NCBI GenBank assembly: GCA_013815535.1
Contig: JACDGC010000117.1
Location: 1-8,807, forward strand
Origin: Ktedonobacterales bacterium
Lineage (GTDB): Bacteria > Chloroflexota > Ktedonobacteria > Ktedonobacterales > JACDGC01
Reading direction: 5' to 3'
Length of the DNA stretch: 8,807 nucleotides
Shown here: piece after piece, positions 1 through 5,823 of the stretch
Numbering within the stretch: position 1 is the first letter of the stretch
How the letters are laid out: each line of letters opens with the position of its first letter
Notes under the pieces: model-generated
Told to the model about the DNA's origin: nothing
What the model saw: the letters and a program-made list of their open reading frames with translations, nothing else
Database searches by the model: none
Made by a program: the position numbers and the translations under genes

Positions 1-80
1 CATCATGCATGTGCTGCATCCCCTCACAGAAAAACGCGCGCCAAGGGTGACATCCCTATTCTGCCGTGGTCGCACTACCC

Positions 81-97
81 ATCGTATCGCTATTATA
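81..97 (-). promoter_or_regulatory. Candidate leftward promoter at the left edge
   Basis: Read on the minus strand, this stretch contains two possible -10 hexamers: TATAAT (97 to 92) and TACGAT (86 to 81). The second sits in GCGATACGATGGG, a 13-mer also found at the -10 of the nitroreductase promoter (4091-4103). No good -35 is visible. It could drive a gene whose start lies at or beyond position 1. On the minus strand an AGGGG (24 to 20) is followed 9 nt later by an ATG at 10 to 8 that stays open to the edge. This is suggestive only. Confidence 0.35.
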
Positions 98-207
98 TTC
101 TCATATTCGTGGAAATGAAAGAGCATCACTCAAAAAGCCCATCATTCACATAACGAATGACATAACGCTGCCCCCAAGATATAGGTAAAGCATGGTGCGC
201 GTGTGCA

Positions 208-216
208 TGATACAAT
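208..216 (+). promoter_or_regulatory. deoC promoter, extended -10
   Basis: TGA-TACAAT forms an extended -10 (hexamer 211-216) with no recognisable -35 at the expected spacing. Transcription would begin near 222-224. This places the GTG at 203 upstream of the transcript and supports the ATG at 251, or at 266, as the deoC start. An 8-bp direct repeat, ACATAACG (148-155 and 160-167), lies about 44 bp upstream of the hexamer. Confidence 0.45.
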
Positions 217-250
217 GTGCAGCGATCCCTCCACATGCGCCACGCGCGGA

Positions 251-967
251 ATGGAAACATCTGCTATGATTGCCGCTGCCATTGACCATACCTTGCTTGC
301 TGCTACCGCCACGGAGGATGATATTCGCCGCCTCTGTGCGGAGGCACGTGAATGGGGGTTCGCGGCGGTCTGTGTGAACCCGCTCCATGTGGCCTTGGCA
401 GCGGTGGGCGTGCGCGCATCAGCGGTGCGCGTCGCCAGTGTCGTGGGCTTCCCCCTCGGCGCGACCACCACCGCAGTGAAGATCGCCGAAGCTCTGGGCG
501 CATTGGAAGATGGTGCCCGCGAATTGGATGTCGTCAGCGCCATCGGCCTGTTGCGTGGGCGCGCCTATGGGCGCTATCGGGACGACCTGGCGGCGGTCAT
601 CGAAGTCGCCCGGCGCACGCGCGATGTGACGGTCAAGGTCATCATCGAGACTGGCTTGTTGACGCGCGAAGAAAAGCTCATCGCCGCGCAGGCGGCCACC
701 GAAGCCGGAGCGGATTACGTCAAAACTTCCACGGGCATGCTGGGTGGCGGCGCAACTGTGGAGGATCTGCGTTTGCTGCGCGCGGCATTGCCGTTGAGCG
801 TGCGACTGAAAGCCAGCGGCGGCATTCGCACGCTGGCCCAGGCGCGTGCCTTGGTGGAGGCCGGGGCCGACCGCTTGGGCACCAGCGCGGGTATTGCTAT
901 TGCCCGCGACGAGCGTCAGGGCCACGTGGGCGAACCTTCCCGGGCCATCGAGCGTGACGAAGATTGA
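251..967 (+). CDS. deoC: Deoxyribose-phosphate aldolase (DERA)
   Basis: Class I aldolase that cleaves 2-deoxy-D-ribose 5-phosphate into glyceraldehyde 3-phosphate and acetaldehyde. It is cytoplasmic and acts in deoxynucleoside salvage. The protein of 238 residues is normal for the short bacterial DERA type. Visible motifs, in order, are IDHTLL near the N-terminus, FAAVCVNP, VVGFPLGATTT, ELDVV with the proton-relay Asp93, VKVIIETGLL, YVKTSTGM with the Schiff-base Lys158, KASGGIRT with the second active-site Lys187, and a C-terminal RLGTSAG phosphate-binding turn. The catalytic set is complete. An in-frame GTG at 203 would add 16 residues with no family similarity and lies upstream of the inferred transcription start, so ATG 251 was chosen. 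ATG 266, giving MIAAAIDHTLL, is also plausible because a weak GGAAA lies 8 nt before it, whereas 251 has only an adjacent GGA. recO follows after 99 nt, with its own likely promoter. Confidence 0.95.
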   Translation: METSAMIAAAIDHTLLAATATEDDIRRLCAEAREWGFAAVCVNPLHVALAAVGVRASAVRVASVVGFPLGATTTAVKIAEALGALEDGARELDVVSAIGLLRGRAYGRYRDDLAAVIEVARRTRDVTVKVIIETGLLTREEKLIAAQAATEAGADYVKTSTGMLGGGATVEDLRLLRAALPLSVRLKASGGIRTLAQARALVEAGADRLGTSAGIAIARDERQGHVGEPSRAIERDED

Positions 968-1026
968 GGGCTGCTTTTTAAGCACCTTCATTGCCATTCC
1001 CCGCGCCCCCCAGCAGAATGAATATA

Positions 1027-1035
1027 TGCTACGAT
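1027..1035 (+). promoter_or_regulatory. recO promoter, extended -10
   Basis: TGC-TACGAT (hexamer 1030-1035) matches the extended -10 pattern seen elsewhere in the window. No -35 is visible at 16-18 bp. The predicted transcription start is near 1041-1043, about 25 nt before the recO GTG. It lies in the 99-nt gap after deoC, so recO-folP can probably be transcribed independently of deoC. Confidence 0.45.
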
Positions 1036-1066
1036 ATCTTCATACCATTGGCGGGAAGGTTCGCGC

Positions 1067-1861
1067 GTGCCCACACCACACATCTATAAAACTGAGGGGC
1101 TGGTCATTCGCCATACGAACTATGGTGAGGCAGACCGCATCCTCACAGTCATGACGCCTCAATATGGCAAAATACGCTTCATTGCCAAGGGGTCGCGTAA
1201 GATCACCAGCAAACTTGCCAGCGCGGTCGATCTGCTGACGCGCGGGCAATTCGTGTTGGCGACGGGGCGCGAATTGGACGTGGTGACGCAGGGCGTGGTG
1301 CTGGAACGCTTCGACCACCTGCGCGACAGTCTGTGGCACGCCACGGCGGGCTACACCGTTGCTGAGGCACTGGGGCGCTCACTGGAGGACCGCGAGCAAC
1401 ACGACGACATCTACGCCCTGGCGCGCGACACGCTGCGCCGACTGGACGCCGATGCCGAAGCGTGGCTGGCGGACCCCGTCCCCCAGAATCAGGCAGGGCC
1501 AACGGCACGCGGCTGGGCAACCATGCGCTCTTTCGAGTTGGTCTTATTGGATATGCTGGGGTATCGTCCCGCGTTTCACCGCTGCGTCGTCTGCGAAGCA
1601 GCCCTCCAACCCGTCGAAAACAACGGCTTCAATGCCGAACTCGGAGGGGCGATCTGTCCCACGTGTTCGCGCTATGGCATCCGTCCCCTGCCCCTGCTGA
1701 CGCTGAAGGTGCTGCGGCTGGTGCAATCGACGGAATGGCATGCCTTGCCCGTCATGCGGCTGGATGCACGCACCCGCGATGATGTGGAGGCGATCCTCCA
1801 GGGCATCTTCGCGCTCAACCTGGAACGTTCATTGAAGTCCTGGGGCCTGCTCGGCACCTGA
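1067..1861 (+). CDS. recO: DNA repair protein RecO
   Basis: Recombination mediator that works with RecR to load RecA onto SSB-coated single-stranded DNA in RecF-pathway gap repair, and that can also anneal strands. The product is 264 residues, typical for RecO. The N-terminal part (about residues 5-80) reads as the RecO OB-fold, with YKTEGLVIRHTNYGEADRIL and then TPQYGKIRFIAKGSRK. A helical domain follows. A four-cysteine zinc site is formed by CVVC (Cys173, Cys176) and CPTC (Cys197, Cys200), as in many zinc-binding RecO proteins. The start is GTG, chosen because GGGAAGG (1053-1059) lies 7 nt upstream and the family N-terminus begins right there. folP starts 49 nt downstream with no obvious terminator between, so the two are likely co-transcribed. 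A link between repair and folate genes is positional only. Confidence 0.95.
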   Translation: MPTPHIYKTEGLVIRHTNYGEADRILTVMTPQYGKIRFIAKGSRKITSKLASAVDLLTRGQFVLATGRELDVVTQGVVLERFDHLRDSLWHATAGYTVAEALGRSLEDREQHDDIYALARDTLRRLDADAEAWLADPVPQNQAGPTARGWATMRSFELVLLDMLGYRPAFHRCVVCEAALQPVENNGFNAELGGAICPTCSRYGIRPLPLLTLKVLRLVQSTEWHALPVMRLDARTRDDVEAILQGIFALNLERSLKSWGLLGT

Positions 1862-1910
1862 ACTCCCATCGTCATCTTTGCTCATTTTTTAATCGGAGGC
1901 ATCACAACCC

Positions 1911-2774
1911 ATGCACGAACCGCGCTATCCCGCGTTGACCTGGGGCGATTTTCAGTTGGCATGGGGCCAACGCACCCTCATCATGGGCATCGTCAATATG
2001 ACCCCCGATTCTTTCTCGGGCGATGGCTTGGCGGTGGGTGCGGATGCCGCCGCCTGGGCCGAGTCCGCGGCCACCCAGGGGCTGGCGCAGGTGGCTGAGG
2101 GAGCCGACATCATCGACGTGGGGGGCGCATCTAGCCGCCCCAATGCGGCGGCAGTGCCACCCGCCGTCGAGTCGGCGCGTGTCGGGCCTGCCATTCGCGC
2201 GTTGCGGGCCGTGCTGCCGCCGCACATTCCCATCTCCGTTGATACGACCTCTGTGATGGTTGCCCAGGCGGCGCTGGCAGCAGGCGCGAACATGCTCAAT
2301 GATATCAGCGGCCTGCATGCCGAGCCAGATCTGGCACGCGTGGCTGCAATGGCCGGGGTGCCGCTGATCCTGATGGCGAATATGCGCGGCATCAGCAAAC
2401 ACGATGTCGTGGCGGAGGTGGCCCGCTATCTGGCACGCGGCATCGATCGCGCGCTGGCGGCGGGCGTGCCATGGGACCACGTCATCCTGGACCCTGGCTT
2501 CGGCTTCGGCAATACCCCCGCGGAAAACATGACCTTGGTGCGACGGTTCGATGCCTTGCTGGCGCTGGGCCGACCCCTGTTGCTGGGCGTCTCGCGCAAA
2601 TCAACGTTGGGGGCCATCCTTGATGACGCCCCGGTGGCGGAGCGGCTGGAAGCCTCGTTGGCCGCTGCGGTGGCGGGGGTGCAGCGTGGCGCGGCTTTGG
2701 TGCGTGTTCATGATGTGCGGGCCACTTGGCGGGCGATGCGGGTCGCGGACGCCCTGCGCTATGGCGTTGCCTGA
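1911..2774 (+). CDS. folP: Dihydropteroate synthase (DHPS)
   Basis: Cytoplasmic TIM-barrel enzyme that condenses 6-hydroxymethyl-7,8-dihydropterin diphosphate with p-aminobenzoate to make dihydropteroate. It is the sulfonamide target in folate synthesis. The 287-residue product has the expected order of motifs: IMGIVNMTPDSF (24-35), DVGGASSRPNA (69-79), ISVDT with Asp111, LNDISG with Asp131, ILDPGFGFG (192-200), GVSRKS with Lys230, and RVHDV (265-269). The pterin-site Asp, Lys and Arg/His residues are present. Departures from the usual consensus are Ala-Ser-Ser-Arg-Pro-Asn in loop 2 instead of Glu-Ser-Thr-Arg-Pro-Gly, Asn201 where GFGK normally has Lys, and MANMRG where MHMRG is common. GGAGG (1895-1899) lies 11 nt before the ATG. 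It follows recO closely. A divergent pterin-binding homologue with altered function is possible but less likely. Confidence 0.92.
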   Translation: MHEPRYPALTWGDFQLAWGQRTLIMGIVNMTPDSFSGDGLAVGADAAAWAESAATQGLAQVAEGADIIDVGGASSRPNAAAVPPAVESARVGPAIRALRAVLPPHIPISVDTTSVMVAQAALAAGANMLNDISGLHAEPDLARVAAMAGVPLILMANMRGISKHDVVAEVARYLARGIDRALAAGVPWDHVILDPGFGFGNTPAENMTLVRRFDALLALGRPLLLGVSRKSTLGAILDDAPVAERLEASLAAAVAGVQRGAALVRVHDVRATWRAMRVADALRYGVA

Positions 2775-2851
2775 AAAAAGCCGCTGACTTGTCAAGGGGA
2801 CGCGACGCTGTCGGACTTTGCTGCTCCAGCGGCGCTGGTTATCCGCTGAGG

Positions 2852-2881
2852 TATTGCACACGCGATGCAATATGGTACGAT
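2852..2881 (+). promoter_or_regulatory. yihY-type gene promoter with embedded dyad
   Basis: TTGCAC (2854-2859) and TACGAT (2876-2881) are separated by 16 bp, and the -10 is extended by TGG. A perfect 7-bp inverted repeat, TATTGCA (2852-2858) and TGCAATA (2866-2872) with a 7-nt spacer, covers the -35 and most of the promoter spacer. It is a candidate operator. The predicted start is near 2888, giving a leader of about 55 nt. Confidence 0.45.
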
Positions 2882-2895
2882 GCCGAAGAAAGCGT

Positions 2896-2930
2896 TTGGC
2901 TGGCAAGAAAATTGATGAGATACCAGCCAA
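2896..2930 (+). promoter_or_regulatory. Leader stem-loop abutting the Shine-Dalgarno
   Basis: TTGGCTGG (2896-2903) pairs perfectly with CCAGCCAA (2923-2930) around an A-rich loop of 19 nt. The 3' arm overlaps the first two bases of AAGGAGG (2929-2935), which precedes the ATG at 2943 by 7 nt. The structure lies inside the leader predicted from the upstream promoter. It could stabilise the mRNA or tune ribosome access; neither is shown. Confidence 0.45.
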
Positions 2931-2942
2931 GGAGGAACCCCC

Positions 2943-4058
2943 ATGCGTGAGCGACTCAAGCCTGTGACCGCCTTCGTGAGCAAGCTCAACAATGACTGGA
3001 TTTTGAATCTCTCGGGGATGTTAGCCTTCAACTTTTTGATGGCAAGTTTACCGCTTTTGCTGATCGTGCTGGCGGTGCTCGGCTTCACCCTTGGTGCCAT
3101 CAATCCCGAGTTGGAAAAAACGCTCATCCAACACATCGGTGCCATCTTTCCCTCGGATGCTGGCCAACCGCTGGTGCAGTCAGCGGCGGATAATCTGCGG
3201 CGTGACGCGGGCGTTTTCCTCATTGTCGGTCTCATTTCCTCCATCTTTTTGGGGTCGCGTTTCTTCATCGTGCTCGAAAATTGTTTCGGCATCATCTTTC
3301 GCCTGCGTGCCCGCGAGTTGGTGCAGCAAAACCTGATGGCACTCACCATGTTGGCCGTCTTCATCGTGCTGGTGCCGCTCTTCTTGCTAGCCTCCATCGT
3401 GCCCCAGATTATTCTCGATGCCCTGAAACCCTCGTCACTCTCGGGCGTGGCGGTGCTGGTGCCGTTCGCGGTTTTCTTGGCGACGGTGGTTTTCGCGGCG
3501 ATCATGTTTGGTGTGATCTATATCATCATCCCCAACCAGTCGCCCGACTGGGGGCATACGTGGCCGGGGGCACTGCTTGCTGGCGTGCTGCTCGTGTTAT
3601 ACGAAAAGATTTTTCCGTGGTACACGACGAACTTTTTGCGCCCCAATAACTCTGGGGCAATTGTGGGCTTTGCTATCGTCATCCTGATCTTCTACAACTT
3701 CCTGGCGTTCATTATGCTGCTCGGCGCGGAACTCAACTCCTGGGTGGCTGGCAAGCGCGAAACCATGGGCGACCTGCAAGAGATCCTCACCGAGATCGAT
3801 GCCCAACGTGCGCAACTCTCGGGGGTCATCCCCGCTGCCACGCGCACCGACGATGCCACCGCGGGCGTGGCCGACGCTGCCGTCCCTGTCGCTGCCACTG
3901 TTGCCACACCGTCAACCGATGCCCGTGGTCACCGCCCCTTCTTCTCTGCCTTGCAAGAGCATCGCCATGGTCGCACCATCGTTGCCGGGCAGATCGCCAC
4001 GTTTGGCCTCTTGGCGGGGGCTGTGGTCACATGGTTGTTGCGCCGCAACGCGAAATAA
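2943..4058 (+). CDS. YihY/BrkB-family inner-membrane protein
   Basis: Multi-pass membrane protein of the YihY/BrkB (UPF0761) family. Members were once called ribonuclease BN, a misassignment, since that activity belongs to the ElaC protein. The molecular role is not established and transport has been suggested. I see six hydrophobic segments in the family region, near residues 24-50, 90-111, 130-152, 168-195, 208-228 and 238-264, ending in the family-typical GAELNSW (261-267). Beyond this is an extension of about 100 residues: a charged helix, a linker rich in Ala, Val, Thr and Asp (about 295-328), then a seventh hydrophobic segment (347-366) capped by Arg-Arg. The total of 371 residues is longer than the roughly 290 usual for the family. 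The start is supported by AAGGAGG 7 nt upstream. It is separated from folP by 168 nt with its own promoter. Confidence 0.88.
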   Translation: MRERLKPVTAFVSKLNNDWILNLSGMLAFNFLMASLPLLLIVLAVLGFTLGAINPELEKTLIQHIGAIFPSDAGQPLVQSAADNLRRDAGVFLIVGLISSIFLGSRFFIVLENCFGIIFRLRARELVQQNLMALTMLAVFIVLVPLFLLASIVPQIILDALKPSSLSGVAVLVPFAVFLATVVFAAIMFGVIYIIIPNQSPDWGHTWPGALLAGVLLVLYEKIFPWYTTNFLRPNNSGAIVGFAIVILIFYNFLAFIMLLGAELNSWVAGKRETMGDLQEILTEIDAQRAQLSGVIPAATRTDDATAGVADAAVPVAATVATPSTDARGHRPFFSALQEHRHGRTIVAGQIATFGLLAGAVVTWLLRRNAK

Positions 4059-4070
4059 GCCGCCGTGCAT

Positions 4071-4100
4071 TTGCTAAAGAGGGTCATGGGGCGATACGAT
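4071..4100 (+). promoter_or_regulatory. Nitroreductase promoter
   Basis: TTGCTA (4071-4076) and TACGAT (4095-4100) with an 18-bp spacer form the best two-element promoter in the window. Initiation is expected near 4106-4108. That excludes the in-frame ATG at 4099 and supports translation from 4138. The -35 lies only 13 nt after the yihY-type stop codon. Confidence 0.5.
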
Positions 4101-4122
4101 GGGGAGAAGAATTCGCATCCCC
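4101..4122 (+). promoter_or_regulatory. Nitroreductase leader hairpin
   Basis: GGGGA (4101-4105) can pair with TCCCC (4118-4122), two nucleotides before the AAAGGAT Shine-Dalgarno (4124-4130). A larger competing dyad, CATGGGGCGAT (4085-4095) against ATCGCCCC plus CATG (4129-4140, one bulged C), includes the start codon. It could form only in a transcript that reads through from upstream. This is predicted by eye and no energy was calculated. Confidence 0.35.
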
Positions 4123-4137
4123 GAAAGGATCGCCCCC

Positions 4138-4788
4138 ATGCATCTTTCCCTTTCCGCTGATGAGGTGTTGACCACCACGCGCTCGGTTCGTAAACGGCTC
4201 GACTTCACCCGCCCCGTCGAACCTGAGGTCCTTAAAGAATGTTTGGATATCGCCGTCCAAGCGCCCACGGGCGGCAATAGCCAGACATGGAGCTTTGTCG
4301 TCGTCACCGATCCCGCTAAGCGCCAAGCACTGGGTGATATTTATCGGCGTGGCTTTGCGGACTATCGCCAGTTGACGGCGGGCGTGACTGGGCGCGTGTT
4401 AGCTGACCCCACTAAAGCCGCGACCATGCAGCGCGTCGTCGATTCATCTGACTATCTGGCGGAACACATGCACGAGGTGCCCGCGCTCGTCATTCCCTGC
4501 ATCCGAGGGCGCATGGACGGCAAGGCGGCGCGCGAGCAAGCTGGCACCTGGGGGTCAATCCTCCCCGCGACGTGGAGCTTCATGCTGGCGGCGCGCGAAC
4601 GGGGCCTGGGCACCGTCTGGACGACGATCCATTTGTTTTATGAGCAAGACGCGGCGGATGTGCTGGGCATCCCCTTCGACAAGGTGACGCAGGCCGCCAT
4701 GATCCCGGTTGCTTATACCTTGGGCACCGATTTCAAGCCCGCTGGTCGTGAGCCACTCGACAAAGTCGTCCATTGGGAGCAGTGGTAG
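4138..4788 (+). CDS. Nitroreductase-family FMN oxidoreductase
   Basis: Flavin-dependent NAD(P)H oxidoreductase of the nitroreductase superfamily, cytoplasmic and usually dimeric. The physiological substrate cannot be told from sequence. The 216-residue protein shows the family hallmarks: TRSVRKR near the N-terminus (residues 14-20, FMN phosphate contacts), QAPTGGNSQTWSF (41-53, FMN site), a central helix with GSILPATWSFMLAARERGLGT (split as 139-149 and 150-159), and a C-terminal PVAYTLG strand. The APTGGN motif resembles the NfnB-like branch known from mycobacteria, which is a similarity rather than a function call. An in-frame ATG at 4099 would add 13 residues but overlaps the predicted -10. 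ATG 4138 has AAAGGAT at a good distance. It lies 79 nt after the YihY-family gene and probably has its own promoter. Confidence 0.9.
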   Translation: MHLSLSADEVLTTTRSVRKRLDFTRPVEPEVLKECLDIAVQAPTGGNSQTWSFVVVTDPAKRQALGDIYRRGFADYRQLTAGVTGRVLADPTKAATMQRVVDSSDYLAEHMHEVPALVIPCIRGRMDGKAAREQAGTWGSILPATWSFMLAARERGLGTVWTTIHLFYEQDAADVLGIPFDKVTQAAMIPVAYTLGTDFKPAGREPLDKVVHWEQW

Positions 4789-4801
4789 GCGTTGGTCCCC
4801 T

Positions 4802-4820
4802 CACCTTAAAAGGGTGTTTT
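4802..4820 (+). terminator. Weak intrinsic terminator after nitroreductase
   Basis: CACCTT (4802-4807) pairs with AGGGTG (4811-4816, one G-U pair) around an AAA loop, followed by TTTT (4817-4820). The stem is short, but it sits 14 nt after the nitroreductase stop and has a T-run, so it may end that transcript. Confidence 0.4.
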
Positions 4821-5033
4821 GTCGGGCCGGGGAGATCGGGGATGAACTTCAGTGCGGTGCAGGCGTACCCGCTCTCCAGCTAATTTCTCAGAATGGGGGA
4901 GGGGAAAGTTCGCGTCATCCACCGCACGGGCAATCGCCTTGCTGACACTCATACTGCCAGAAGGGCACCGCCATTGTGGTCACTTGGTGTGTTGGCGAGC
5001 GCAGGCGCCTTTGTCGTGTGAGCAGGAGGCGTG
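4821..5033 (+). other. Non-coding stretch between nitroreductase and DinB-like gene
   Basis: About 200 nt with no convincing reading frame on either strand and no recognisable family. Short open frames here have no upstream ribosome-binding site or recognisable motif. The only structures seen are the palindrome AGGCGCCT (5003-5010) and a CGCCT/AGGCG pair (5006-5010, 5027-5031) just upstream of the next gene's -10. I see no evidence of a small RNA. Confidence 0.4.
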
Positions 5034-5042
5034 TGCTAGACT
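5034..5042 (+). promoter_or_regulatory. Possible promoter for the DinB-like gene
   Basis: TGC-TAGACT (hexamer 5037-5042) matches the extended -10 pattern of the other promoters here. A TTGTCG lies at 5011-5016 but its 20-bp spacing is too long to be a good -35. Initiation near 5049 would give a very short leader of about 15 nt that still includes AAGGAG (5051-5056). Confidence 0.3.
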
Positions 5043-5064
5043 GAACGTATAAGGAGTCCTCACG

Positions 5065-5664
5065 ATGCAAGAAAATGATGTGTTTATCCTGGCCGAGCGG
5101 ACGTTCGTGGGCGTCGTCCAACAGATTCAGCCCGAGCAGTTGACGCTGCATCTGCCAGAGTGGTTCGAACTGGGGCGTTCGCAGGACCGCAGCACGCTCA
5201 CGCTACGCGACATTCTGAATTACCATGCCTATGACACAGCCTGGATCCCCGATAGCTTTGCTGGTAAAACCATCGCTGACGTCGGCAGTAAATATGACGG
5301 CGACCTGCTGGGCGCCGATCCACTGGCAGCCTACCAGCGCTACTCCGATGCCGCCATCAGCGCGATTACGCAGCATTACGATCCCGAACGCACGGTACAC
5401 TTCACCTATGGCGATTTTCCGGCTCGCGAAGCCATCACCCACCCGACCAGCTTCCGCGTTTTCCGCGCGTATGACTTCGCCAAATTGATCGGCGTCGACC
5501 GCGCGCTGCCGGGTGAATTGGTCAAGAGTGCTTACGACCTGATCGCCCCCCACGCTGACGAATGGCGCCACATGGGCGTCTATCAAGCTGCTCGACCCGT
5601 AGCCGATGATGCCGACGCCCAAGCCAAGCTCTTTGCCCTCGTTGGCCGCGACCCGAACTGGTAG
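5065..5664 (+). CDS. DinB/maleylpyruvate isomerase-fold protein (TIGR03086-like)
   Basis: A 199-residue protein of the DinB-like four-helix-bundle superfamily, closest by eye to the TIGR03086 / mycothiol-dependent maleylpyruvate isomerase-type group. Recognisable features are TLRDILNYHAYD (residues 46-57, with the family His54), a DLLGADPLAAY segment (80-90), the late helix FRAYDFAKLIGVDRALP (133-149), and a C-terminus VGRDPNW like the TGRDPxW ending of the group. Characterised members bind a metal with one His near residue 50 and a Glu-x3-His pair in the late helix. Here the corresponding positions appear to be Phe130 and Arg134, so only His54 remains. Substrate and thiol partner are unknown. 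AAGGAG lies 8 nt before the ATG. It is transcribed alone and converges on pfp. The fold call is fairly firm; the activity is not known. Confidence 0.75.
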   Translation: MQENDVFILAERTFVGVVQQIQPEQLTLHLPEWFELGRSQDRSTLTLRDILNYHAYDTAWIPDSFAGKTIADVGSKYDGDLLGADPLAAYQRYSDAAISAITQHYDPERTVHFTYGDFPAREAITHPTSFRVFRAYDFAKLIGVDRALPGELVKSAYDLIAPHADEWRHMGVYQAARPVADDADAQAKLFALVGRDPNW

Positions 5665-5823
5665 CGGCGTCCAACATTTCGCATCTGGGGGTATCCGGCG
5701 GCGCAGCAGTTGCGCGAGACCATCGGCATCATCGCGCTCGGAGTGGTGCTGCCATTGCTGGGCAGCGAGTGCCCATTGTGCCTACGGCGTAGCAGCATAC
5801 TGCCACTGGCATGTACTCCTCGG
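5665..5823. other. Convergent gap between DinB-like gene and pfp
   Basis: There is no independent gene here. The frame of the upstream gene stays open for 66 codons after its TAG, encoding a hydrophobic stretch (IGIIALGVVLPLLG) followed by CPLC, but with no start signal. Two overlapping, mutually exclusive 6-bp stems are present: GCTGCC/GGCAGC (5748-5753, 5761-5766) and TGGGCA/TGCCCA (5759-5764, 5770-5775). They may help end the convergent transcripts, though no T-run follows. Confidence 0.35.

Noticed and set aside
78..90. 13-bp sequence shared with 4091-4103 as a repeat element
   Set aside because: About one 13-mer match is expected by chance in a window this size. It is kept only as promoter evidence.
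203..250. GTG start at 203 extending deoC by 16 residues
   Set aside because: It precedes the predicted transcription start, and the added residues have no resemblance to DERA N-termini.
972..984. TGCTT/AAGCA hairpin after deoC as terminator
   Set aside because: The stem has only five pairs and its T-run is inside the loop, not downstream.
419..997. 192-residue minus-strand open frame
   Set aside because: It is the shadow of deoC, which has complete catalytic residues on the plus strand.
2110..2160. Acquired sulfonamide-resistance gene (sul type)
   Set aside because: The gene lies in a chromosomal context after recO with no mobile element, and it lacks any recognisable sul-specific feature. 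The loop changes are noted only as a variant.
1902..2480. 192-residue minus-strand open frame
   Set aside because: It is antisense to folP, rich in His, Arg and Gly, with no motif or ribosome site.
2792..3505. 237-residue minus-strand open frame
   Set aside because: It is antisense to the YihY-family gene. Its Lys/Thr/Met-rich composition is what an antisense frame of a hydrophobic gene gives, and there is no family motif.
4099..4137. ATG at 4099 as nitroreductase start
   Set aside because: It overlaps the TACGAT -10 hexamer. The ATG at 4138 has a proper ribosome-binding site and the family-like N-terminus.
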